From Enterococcus saigonensis (GTDB taxonomy: Bacteria; Bacillota; Bacilli; Lactobacillales; Enterococcaceae): 64,000 nt of DNA. The stretch is taken from contig NZ_AP022822.1 in NCBI RefSeq assembly GCF_011397115.1, positions 2,522,001-2,586,000 of the forward strand, in the 5' to 3' direction. A program made the translations under genes and the position numbers. A model generated the notes under the pieces. The model saw only the letters and a program-made list of their open reading frames with translations, was not told where the DNA came from and searched no databases. Below, in pieces: positions 35,308 to 42,596 of the stretch (its first letter is position 1; each line of letters begins with the position of its first letter).

Positions 35308-35928
35308 ATGAAAAATTTATCTAACGCTGAACGTAAACGGCAAAAGCGAGAAGCCATTTTAACTAGTGCCCGTGAAGTTTTTCGCCAAAAAGGGCTAATT
35401 GATGTAACAATGAAAGATATTATTGAAGCAACCGGTATTAGCCGGGGTGGCATTTATTTGTATTTTGATTCAGTCGATCAAATTTTTATGGAAGTTATTA
35501 AACAACGTTCTAATCGCAAATTTGATGCTATTCGTCACGCAATTACCAAAAATCCACCTTTTGAAGAGTTACTAAACGACTATTTTGAAAGCCACGAAGA
35601 TCGCCTTTTAAATCAAATGGAAAATAGTTTGTTGCGCTCGATGTACGAGTATTATTTCACTCACAAAACTAGCGCTGACCATAAATTTCAGCAAGAACAA
35701 CTTGCAGCAACTAAAAATACTATTTTGGCAATTTTAGAATTGGGCGTTGCACAAGGTGTTTTAAAAGACGAACAAATTCCAGCGATTGCCGAAAATTTTA
35801 TGTTCGTCATTGAAGGAATGAGTGTTATGGCTCTGACTGGGGGTATTACTGCCCCACAATTAACGGCTCAATTTGATTTAATGAGAAAAATGCTACCAAA
35901 AAAAGCGGAACAAAAGCGTCGTACCTGA
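35308..35928 (+). CDS. TetR-family transcriptional regulator
   Basis: A 206-residue TetR regulator. HTH region at about 14-60 (AILTSAREVFRQKGLIDVTMKDIIEATGISRGGIYLYFDSVDQIFMEVI) is classical; the C-terminal part is the variable ligand domain. GAGGTG precedes ATG. The pair of palindromes upstream implies autoregulation and repression of the divergent ECF transporter gene. The effector may be the transported vitamin or a product of it, but this is inference. Confidence 0.9.
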   Translation: MKNLSNAERKRQKREAILTSAREVFRQKGLIDVTMKDIIEATGISRGGIYLYFDSVDQIFMEVIKQRSNRKFDAIRHAITKNPPFEELLNDYFESHEDRLLNQMENSLLRSMYEYYFTHKTSADHKFQQEQLAATKNTILAILELGVAQGVLKDEQIPAIAENFMFVIEGMSVMALTGGITAPQLTAQFDLMRKMLPKKAEQKRRT

Positions 35929-36043
35929 AAACTTATAGTCGCTATCAAATATTATTTACTCCCTATCGTTTCTAAAACGCTATTTTTAGTAATTAAAAAA
36001 CTCGTCTTGCCTTCTTTTAGTGGCAAGTTACCTTTAAAATCAC

Positions 36044-36096
36044 AAAAAAATGCGGCAAGGTAACAGAAAATTTTCGTTACCTTAACGCATTTTTTA
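36044..36096. terminator. Bidirectional terminator between tetR and hydrolase
   Basis: AAAAAATGCG (36045-36054) pairs with CGCATTTTTT (36086-36095), with a second stem AAGGTAAC/GTTACCTT inside. It overlaps the last bases of the hydrolase gene on the other strand. Confidence 0.8.
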
Positions 36097-36972
36097 ATCT
36101 CTCGCAAAAAATTCACCCATTTCATCGACATATTGCAAAGATTCCTTCAAAGGATAGACGACAAAATCATGCATCATATCTGGCACAATCACTAAATTTA
36201 GCATCGTACCCGAAACAGCAGCAACTTTTTCTTTCAAGCGTAAAACATCCGGATACAAAATTTCATCCGTCCCACTAATAACCAAAAGCTCGCCCAAGTC
36301 TTCAAATGTACCATAAATGGGTGAGACCAAAGGATCATTCACTGCTAAATCTCCCGCATACACCACACCAGCTTTAGTTAACAATTCCTTTTCCAATAAA
36401 ACATCTTTTGCTTCTAAGACAACAGATCGCGGATCACTCACTGAAACATCCAACCAAGGAGAAGCTAGGGCTAATTTTTGCGGTCGTTGTCTTGCATTTT
36501 CATCTCTTAAATGCTGCGCTAAACTCATAGATAACCCTCCCCCAGCGGAATCACCAAAAATATAAAATGTGTCATCCGGGTAGAGATAACGCAAATGATA
36601 AAAGGCGGCTTTAGTTGCTGCCAAAGTTTGAACAGCTGTCGCTTCAGGTGCCAGTGGATAGTCAAAATAACTAACTTTTAAATTAAAACGCGTAACAAAA
36701 CGTTCTTGAATTTGTTTATGAAAAGGTGATGCTTCCAATGTATAACCACCGCCATGTAGATAAAGGACGTGCTTATTTGTAACGTGCGGGGGAAATAATG
36801 TAATCAGCTCTCTCCCACTGACTTCACTCCGTTTTTGCGGTAAATCACTGTTTTCCAATTGACGGATGTTGATGTTACGACGTTTTGGTGGAGCCACCAT
36901 GGACATTCCCACTAATTTTTTCATTTGAATAACTTTAAAAACTTGTTTAACAAATTTTGCAGAATAACGCAT
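36094..36972 (-). CDS. Alpha/beta hydrolase of the HSL esterase family
   Basis: A 292-residue esterase/lipase of the hormone-sensitive-lipase type. Signatures: oxyanion hole HGGG in VLYLHGGGYTLEASPFH (about 70-86), nucleophile Ser in FGDSAGGGLS (about 143-152), acid in SGTDEILYPDVLRLK and His in PDMMHDFVVYP near the C-terminus, so a full triad is visible. ATG follows GGAGGGATGAG. Cytoplasmic, no signal peptide. Substrate probably a short acyl ester. The gene is divergent from the acyltransferase gene, but a link is not shown. Confidence 0.9.
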   Translation of the reverse strand: MRYSAKFVKQVFKVIQMKKLVGMSMVAPPKRRNINIRQLENSDLPQKRSEVSGRELITLFPPHVTNKHVLYLHGGGYTLEASPFHKQIQERFVTRFNLKVSYFDYPLAPEATAVQTLAATKAAFYHLRYLYPDDTFYIFGDSAGGGLSMSLAQHLRDENARQRPQKLALASPWLDVSVSDPRSVVLEAKDVLLEKELLTKAGVVYAGDLAVNDPLVSPIYGTFEDLGELLVISGTDEILYPDVLRLKEKVAAVSGTMLNLVIVPDMMHDFVVYPLKESLQYVDEMGEFFARD

Positions 36973-37044
36973 CTCATCCCTCCTTGAAAAAGTGGTACAA
37001 TAATGTTATCTCTAGCATAACTGACGGACTAGGAGGTGTCCATT

Positions 37045-38049
37045 ATTTCAAAACAACGAGAACTGCTTTTTGATAATTTAAGAGGTGTTTTAATCTTTTT
37101 GGTAATTCTTGGGCACGCCTTAGAATATTTTCGTTTAAATAACGAAATAGCAGAATTCTTTTACGTTTTTATTTACCTGTTTCATATGCCAGTCTTCATT
37201 TTTATCTCTGGTTATTTTTCCAAGCGGGTACAAAAAGGACGCAAAAGCGCAGTCAAAACTTTTTTGATCCCTTATCTTATTTTAAACTTTATTTTAAGTA
37301 TCATCTTATTATTAATGGGAAAAATCGAGACTATCACCATTTTAAATCCTGGGTGGACACTATGGTACCTCTACTGTATGTTCATTTGGCGCTTGTTGCT
37401 CCCTGATTTAATTAAAGTACGGCACGTTTTACTTTTTAGTTTTATTGTTGGTATTTTTTCTGGTTTATTAACAGAATTTGGTACGTACATGGCGATGGCG
37501 CGTACACTAGGTTTTCTGCCTTTCTTTTTGGCTGGTTATTACACCGATCGTAAACTGATTGAAAAACTACGACACTTTCCTTTTGCCCGATTATTAGGGT
37601 TTAGTGTCGTGCTTATAGGTTTGTTGACTGCTTTTATTTGGTTAAAGGCTCAACTCCCTCCTGAAATTTTATGGGGAGATCGCGCCTACGATCTCTTTGA
37701 AATTCCCCTTTGGCAAAATATCTTAGCTGATATGTTCCTTTATGCATTAGGATTTGCTTTTGTTTTTGCCTTTTTGGTAATGGCGACAGAAAAACGTCAT
37801 TTTTACACAGTATGGGGACAAAATACGTTAGCAATTTACCTCTTGCACATCTATCTGATTGCCCCTATTGTTCAACTTGGCGAATTTATCCAAAATCCTT
37901 TACGCCATGGTTTAATTTTAGTTGGCGGGGCACTTTTAACAGTTTACATTCTATCGCGTCCTCTTGTGACCCACCGTTTAGGAATTGTTATAAAAAAGGT
38001 GAATCAGTGGATTATGCCTGAAAAAAATAAAAAAAGAACCAAAGAATAG
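37045..38049 (+). CDS. Membrane acyltransferase (AT3/OatA-like, no esterase domain), probable AUU start
   Basis: A 334-residue acyltransferase_3 family protein with about ten helices. The N-terminus reads RELLFDNLRGVLIFLVILGHALEYF, with the family Arg and catalytic His of the GH motif; the FHMPVFIFISGYFSKR segment is also typical. It transfers acyl groups to a cell-wall or surface sugar; no SGNH domain is fused. The start is odd: AGGAGG is at 37031-37036 and the only conventional codon, GTG at 37036, overlaps it. ATT at 37045 is in frame at an 8-base spacing (or ATT at 37042 at 5), and no ATG, GTG or TTG follows soon. AUU initiation is therefore proposed. Confidence 0.82.
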   Translation: MSKQRELLFDNLRGVLIFLVILGHALEYFRLNNEIAEFFYVFIYLFHMPVFIFISGYFSKRVQKGRKSAVKTFLIPYLILNFILSIILLLMGKIETITILNPGWTLWYLYCMFIWRLLLPDLIKVRHVLLFSFIVGIFSGLLTEFGTYMAMARTLGFLPFFLAGYYTDRKLIEKLRHFPFARLLGFSVVLIGLLTAFIWLKAQLPPEILWGDRAYDLFEIPLWQNILADMFLYALGFAFVFAFLVMATEKRHFYTVWGQNTLAIYLLHIYLIAPIVQLGEFIQNPLRHGLILVGGALLTVYILSRPLVTHRLGIVIKKVNQWIMPEKNKKRTKE

Positions 38050-38083
38050 GTTGAGAAAACAGCCTTCTTTGGTTCATTTTTTT
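38036..38083. terminator. Bidirectional terminator between acyltransferase and MFS gene
   Basis: GAACCAAAGAA (38036-38046) pairs with TTCTTTGGTTC (38065-38075), followed by a T-tract on the plus strand; left arm lies in the last codons of the acyltransferase gene. Confidence 0.85.
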
Positions 38084-39440
38084 ATTTTTTTTCTTTAAAA
38101 TAGCGGAAGCAACTGATAAATACGAGTAAAACGAATACAAATAAGAAAATTAACGCCAACTGAGAGCCCAAGACCGTTCCCATTTTATAGTCAGTTTGAC
38201 TTTTTTGGGCCAAATTAATAATTGTTGCCACGATGGCTGTAGCCACAGCACCGGAAAATTGCTGAAGTGTGTTAAAAATGGCGTTGCCATCTGCAAACAT
38301 TTCGGTTTTGATTTGGCTCATACCCGTGGTCATCATATTACTATATGAAAAACCAATCCCAATCATATAAAATACGTGAGCTGCAACAAAGCCAAGTAAA
38401 ACAGGCGTTTGCAACAAAAGTGTCAAGGCTAGCCAACCAATAGTAACAAGTGCTAAACCAATTAAAATAGGTTTTTTGGCACCGTGATTATCCAACACGC
38501 GTCCTGAAATCGGCGCTAAAATTGCACCAACAGCAGCTCCTGGTAGCATCACCAGTCCCGCTATAAAAGCATCTTTTCCCATTACAATCTGGATAAAATT
38601 CGGTAAGACAAAGGAAATACCTAATAATAAAAACTGACAAACTAAAAATCCCAATAAGAATAAACGAAAGCCCTTATTCTTTAAAACAGTTAAACGAATC
38701 AATGGTTCTCTAACTGTTGTCGCACGGTGATAAAATAAACCTAAGCCTACTAATCCCACCACAAGTGGTACCAAACTCATTAGCGTACCGATTTGATTTA
38801 AGAATAATAAGAATCCTGTAAACATCAAGACAATGCCTGCCATACTGGGTACGTCCAGTTTGCCACCTTTTTGAATAGCCATTGCCGGAATTGCATATAA
38901 TCCCAAACCCAACGAGAGTAACAATACAGGAACTAAAAACAAGAATATATAATGCCACGTCATTGCCGAAGTTAATACACCGCCGTATGTTGGACCAATA
39001 GCTGGTGCAATGGACGTCGTCAAGTTCCCAATTCCAATCATTGCACCGCGTTTTTCAATTGGCGTATACGTTAAAATGATATGAAACATTAATGGCAATG
39101 CAATCCCGGTACTGATACCTTGAAGTAAACGCCCTACCAGCAGCATCAAAAAGCTAGGTGACCAAAAGTCAATTAGCAGTCCTGCAATAAATAAAAGATT
39201 AGAGGCCAAAAACAACGTCCGAATTTGAAAATTTTTCAACAAATACGTTGAAAACGGCACGATAATGGCAATAACTAAAAGATAAATAGTCGTGACCCAC
39301 TGCACTTGACCTGTCGTAATACCAAACTCACTAATTAAAGTGGGAAAGGTAACATTCATCGCTGTTTCAATTAATACACCAGCAAACGACATCATTCCTG
39401 TTGCCAACACAGCTAGTAACAAGTGAATTTTTTTCTCCAT
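38082..39440 (-). CDS. MFS multidrug exporter (DHA2/EmrB-QacA type)
   Basis: A 452-residue major facilitator exporter with 12-14 predicted helices. DHA2-like features: MNVTFPTLISEFGITTGQVQWVTTIYLLVIAIIVP near the N-terminus, GRLLQGISTGIALPLMFHIILTYTPIEKRGAMIGIGNL (motif C region with GNLTTSIAPAIGPTYGG), and LPGAAVGAILAPISGRVLDNHGAKKPI. Pumps drugs or other small molecules out by proton antiport. ATG at 39440 chosen since AGGAGG lies 6 bases upstream; an ATG eight codons earlier has no such site. Confidence 0.9.
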   Translation of the reverse strand: MEKKIHLLLAVLATGMMSFAGVLIETAMNVTFPTLISEFGITTGQVQWVTTIYLLVIAIIVPFSTYLLKNFQIRTLFLASNLLFIAGLLIDFWSPSFLMLLVGRLLQGISTGIALPLMFHIILTYTPIEKRGAMIGIGNLTTSIAPAIGPTYGGVLTSAMTWHYIFLFLVPVLLLSLGLGLYAIPAMAIQKGGKLDVPSMAGIVLMFTGFLLFLNQIGTLMSLVPLVVGLVGLGLFYHRATTVREPLIRLTVLKNKGFRLFLLGFLVCQFLLLGISFVLPNFIQIVMGKDAFIAGLVMLPGAAVGAILAPISGRVLDNHGAKKPILIGLALVTIGWLALTLLLQTPVLLGFVAAHVFYMIGIGFSYSNMMTTGMSQIKTEMFADGNAIFNTLQQFSGAVATAIVATIINLAQKSQTDYKMGTVLGSQLALIFLFVFVLLVFISCFRYFKEKK

Positions 39441-39552
39441 CAAATTCCTCCTATTTCTCTTCACCGTACAAAACTTAGGCTGTTGAGGCTGATTCGTACC
39501 AGTTGCCAGTATTCGTCAAAAAGAACACCCTGATTTTTTTAACCTTTAAGCC

Positions 39553-39598
39553 CAAAAAAAGAGAAGCAGTTTCTATCGAAATAGAAACCGCCTCTCTC
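39553..39598 (-). terminator. Terminator of the 41348-39721 operon
   Basis: On the minus strand GAGAGGCGGTTTCTAT and ATAGAAACTGCTTCTC pair (two mismatches) around TTCG, followed by seven T. It lies about 120 bases after the last gene of the operon. Confidence 0.85.
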
Positions 39599-39720
39599 TC
39601 GACACGCCAAAAGACGTGTTATCTGTACGATTTGAAAATATTCACAAAGTTCATTTTACCTACTTTTATAGACTGGGTCAAGCTGTCTGCTTAACTTTTA
39701 AAAGTTTGTTTCATTAAAAA

Positions 39721-40011
39721 CTACTCTTCTAAAGAAAATCCATCAAATGTTTCGCCATCATAATATTTTAATAGTTGGGTAGCACTTAATAAAGAAGTGG
39801 TTTGGACTTCCTCTGAACTTTCTTCTAGCAAACTTTCTCGATAGGCAGCATATTTTTCTGCTAATTGGCGATACAGCGCCTGTCGAGAGTGCCCTTCTGC
39901 TGCAATCTGAGGTAATTCTCGTAAAAAACCACGATAAATTAAAACATCCTCGATTACTTCTACTGGCATTTCAGTTACATGAAGATTTAGTTCCTCAAAG
40001 ATTTCAAACAT
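39721..40011 (-). CDS. Small hypothetical protein (96 residues)
   Basis: A 96-residue acidic, mostly helical protein with no signal peptide or membrane segment (MFEIFEELNLHVTEMPVEVIEDVLIYRG...). Not recognised. AAGGGA precedes ATG. It starts 1 base after the stop of the TMEM175-like gene and is the last gene of a four-gene operon, so it is translated with them. Function not inferable. Confidence 0.75.
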   Translation of the reverse strand: MFEIFEELNLHVTEMPVEVIEDVLIYRGFLRELPQIAAEGHSRQALYRQLAEKYAAYRESLLEESSEEVQTTSLLSATQLLKYYDGETFDGFSLEE

Positions 40012-40012
40012 C

Positions 40013-40606
40013 TTATCCCTTTCTTTCGTTAAAATGACTCAGTTCTTCTATTTTCTTTTCCGGAATAAACCACATCACAAGCATTAACGCATTTACTACC
40101 AAAACACTAACCGGATGAATCAGCCAACCCGCCAACAATGCCGCAATGTTCATTACCAATGTTATTTTCATCTTCGGATAATGAGCAAATAATTTTCCTA
40201 CCTCCGAATTTTTTCCATTTACTCGTACCAAAGCGTAACCTAACAGGTAATATGCCAAATCCGTACCAAAAATAACCAACCCATAGAGTAATTGTGGTGC
40301 TAACTCTACCGGATAATCTCCAATCCATGCCGTTGCAAAAGGAAATAACGTCATCATTAAAATAAACAGGTTATTGGCCCATAAAACCCATCCGTCCACT
40401 TTTTTTACGATATTAAATAGGTGATGATGGTTATTCCAATAAATAGCCAACGAAACAAAACTGATTAAATAAATAATAAATTGATGTTCCACACCAGCAA
40501 AAGCACGCCAGGTACTACCATCGGGCTCATGCAATTCCAAGACCAAAATTGTCATCACAATCGCAATAACAGCATCAGTAAATGCCTCAATTCGTGTTTT
40601 TGGCAT
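40013..40606 (-). CDS. TMEM175/DUF1211-like potassium channel
   Basis: A 197-residue protein with about six helices and the TMEM175 signature RIEAFTDAVIAIVMTILVLEL at the N-terminus (family RxxxFSD; here FTD). Then IYWNNHHHLFNIV and LANNLFILMMTLFPFATAWIG, also family-like. Bacterial members are homotetrameric K+ channels with a hydrophobic gate. AAGGAG precedes ATG. Middle gene of the operon with a GNAT gene upstream and a small unknown gene downstream. Confidence 0.88.
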   Translation of the reverse strand: MPKTRIEAFTDAVIAIVMTILVLELHEPDGSTWRAFAGVEHQFIIYLISFVSLAIYWNNHHHLFNIVKKVDGWVLWANNLFILMMTLFPFATAWIGDYPVELAPQLLYGLVIFGTDLAYYLLGYALVRVNGKNSEVGKLFAHYPKMKITLVMNIAALLAGWLIHPVSVLVVNALMLVMWFIPEKKIEELSHFNERKG

Positions 40607-40612
40607 CTCAAT

Positions 40613-41128
40613 CTACTCCTTAATTTCTAATTCCCCTTCAATATCACTTAAAACACCTTGTACTAATTCGTGTCCTAAAATAAATTGATCTGGAATAGCA
40701 CTTTTATTTTTCAAGCCAAATTCATTGATTTGACGAAAACCATAACGCGTATAATATTCTGGGTTTCCCACCAAGAATACTGCGTGATGCGCCATTTCTA
40801 CTGCCTTTTCAAAAGCCGCATCCATTAAAGCTCCCCCGATTCCTTGATTACGATAATTAAAATCTACACACAAAGGAGCCAATAATAAAAAAGTATTGCG
40901 ATTTTCTTTTGTCTTTATTTCTTGTTCACTTAACATAACATGACCAATGATTTTACCTTCCTTAACAGCTACAAATTCCAATTCAGGTATAAACGTTTCT
41001 TTTTTCCGCAAAGTTGTGACAAAATCTTGCTCTGTCCCGTCAGACACTTGCGCTGTTTTGAAAGCACCTTTTACAAGCTGATAAATAGCTGGATAATCAT
41101 TGGGTACCGCTTGTCTAATTTCCATCAT
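40613..41128 (-). CDS. GNAT family N-acetyltransferase (YhbS-like)
   Basis: A 171-residue GNAT enzyme: MEIRQAVPNDYPAIYQLVKGAF start, IGHVMLSEQEI, APLCVDFNYRNQGIGGALMDAAF (acetyl-CoA loop, about 80-102) and HAVFLVGNPEYYTRYGFRQI (about 110-130), closest to the YhbS/COG3153 group. Start at 41128 or 41125 (two adjacent ATG codons); GAGG is 7 bases upstream of the first. It overlaps the end of the preceding gene by 14 bases. Substrate unknown. Confidence 0.87.
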   Translation of the reverse strand: MMEIRQAVPNDYPAIYQLVKGAFKTAQVSDGTEQDFVTTLRKKETFIPELEFVAVKEGKIIGHVMLSEQEIKTKENRNTFLLLAPLCVDFNYRNQGIGGALMDAAFEKAVEMAHHAVFLVGNPEYYTRYGFRQINEFGLKNKSAIPDQFILGHELVQGVLSDIEGELEIKE

Positions 41129-41348
41129 TTTTTTCCTCTTCATCTGCATATTGGTTCATCACTTTGGCTAAGACATCTTCCAATATATCTTCTTTGGAAA
41201 GTTCCGTCAAAGCTTGTGCTAAGAGCGTTTCATCGACGTTTACAATACTATCTGCTTGTAATTTATTCTTTGTCAAAAATTCCTGACTCAAAGGCAATAC
41301 AACCTGATTTTCTATTTGCATCAGTCGTTTTTTTCGCATTTCTGCCAA
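41115..41348 (-). CDS. Small AbrB-like/MazE-like protein
   Basis: A 77-residue protein. The N-terminal stretch KKRLMQIENQVVLPLSQEFLTKNKLQADSIVNVDE recalls the swapped-hairpin AbrB/MazE DNA-binding fold (GNSxxxxIPxxxxxxxxlxxGDxVxv), though the glycine of GNS is missing. The acidic C-terminus is helical. Start is TTG at 41348 with GGAGGG 7 bases upstream; a longer ATG frame to 41390 lacks a site. First gene of the operon and overlaps the GNAT gene. It could be its regulator or an antitoxin-like protein, but there is no toxin gene beside it. Confidence 0.65.
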   Translation of the reverse strand: MAEMRKKRLMQIENQVVLPLSQEFLTKNKLQADSIVNVDETLLAQALTELSKEDILEDVLAKVMNQYADEEEKNDGN

Positions 41349-41590
41349 CGGACTCCCTCCTTTTTTACGTATTATAACAAATATTTGCAAAAATCATGAC
41401 AATTTAGTCTAAATGCTGTTCTCCAACGATTTTACACAAAAAAATTAACAAAACGTATCTGGCACAAAAAAAACATGCCATAACTTAGTCTTTGGAAAAA
41501 TCACACAAATTTTTAGTGTTTTTGAATAGTCTTAACTATTCGTATTGCAAAAAATTTTTTATGGGAAATTTTTTACTTTTCTCAAAATTA

Positions 41591-41622
41591 AAAAAAGACT
41601 GCAACAAGTAGTCACAGTCCTA
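41591..41622 (-). terminator. Weak terminator after PepSY lipoprotein gene
   Basis: On the minus strand GACTG...CAGTC with a 13-base loop, followed by seven T. Short stem, so moderate support. Confidence 0.5.
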
Positions 41623-41626
41623 TAGG

Positions 41627-42247
41627 TTAATCATCAGTTTCTTTATTTAACACCTTACCACCTTGTGCGTCCAATGTAATTTCAATTTCTTGGTTGGTGT
41701 GTAACACTTTCAATTCCCACTTGGTTACGCCATCATCTTTTTCTAATTCAGCAGAAGTAACAGAACCGTCTGCTTGTGCTTGTGCTTTTTTGATTGCATC
41801 TGTTAAAGTAATTACCGCACCTGTTTTCACTTCATCTTCTTGCCAGTTTTTATCATCATTGACCTCACTAGTATCAGCAATTAATTTACCAGTATGATCA
41901 AACGTCATTTTGTACTCTTGGCTACTGTCTTCACCCTCAATTTCAACTTGTCCCGTTGGCCCTTGTGTTTCCCATTTGAAGTTCGTAATAATCGCTTCTG
42001 TATGAGCAGATTCAAATTTAGTTGTCGTTTCTTCAAACAATTCATTTTCCGGCATGATAATTCCATTTTTATCGGTAACCGTTGATTCTACTTTGCTACT
42101 TGAAGTTTGATTTTCACTTGTTGCTACACTTGAACTTACTGTTGTACTTTCACTACTTACGTTGTTATTATTTTTGTCATTATTGTTTTGACAGCCAGCT
42201 AAAATCAGCCCACTCAATACAACTGTGGTTAAAATAAGTTTTTTCAT
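41627..42247 (-). CDS. PepSY-domain lipoprotein
   Basis: A 206-residue lipoprotein: signal with lipobox LAGCQ (Cys19), an Asn/Ser/Thr-rich linker (about 20-65) and two PepSY-like units (about 75-130 and 135-205, with AIIT...VEIEG...YKMTFDHTGKLI and ITLTDAIKKAQAQADG...WELKVLHTNQEIEITLDAQGGKV). PepSY domains inhibit or interact with extracellular proteases or wall enzymes. It sits outside the membrane. Monocistronic. Confidence 0.85.
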   Translation of the reverse strand: MKKLILTTVVLSGLILAGCQNNNDKNNNNVSSESTTVSSSVATSENQTSSSKVESTVTDKNGIIMPENELFEETTTKFESAHTEAIITNFKWETQGPTGQVEIEGEDSSQEYKMTFDHTGKLIADTSEVNDDKNWQEDEVKTGAVITLTDAIKKAQAQADGSVTSAELEKDDGVTKWELKVLHTNQEIEITLDAQGGKVLNKETDD

Positions 42248-42596
42248 ATCCCTTCCTCCTTGCCAAAGTATACTCTCATTAACTTCATGTTACCTGTTTT
42301 TGAGCAAGAATGCTACTAACAGAAATCATCATGCGTTATTTTTAATATATTGAGATACATAGTGATGAAAAAAACGAATTCCCGTGAATTCTTAAAAAAC
42401 GAACTCTGTCAAGTGAAAATAGACAGTAAAAACTACCGTTGACCTTAGCAAAGACCCTTTTTAGTTAAATAAATTGTTATACTTTATTTTTGCAGTAAAC
42501 AAACCAACTACAAAATCAATACCAATAAAAAAGACGGAAGCAAAAGTTAATCTGCTTTTTGTTTTCATCTCTTTTTTAATCGGGTATATACTTTAT
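42248..42596. other. Intergenic region, nothing clear
   Basis: About 350 bases with only short dyads such as GAATTC-CCGT-GAATTC near 42377. The open frame across 42474-42764 on the plus strand lies mostly over the NlpC gene and lacks support. A promoter for the lipoprotein gene must be here, but I cannot place it. Confidence 0.4.

Noticed and set aside
40613..41348. Toxin-antitoxin pair (AbrB-like antitoxin plus GNAT toxin)
   Set aside because: The GNAT is of the common YhbS group, not the toxin type, and GNAT toxins usually pair with RHH antitoxins.
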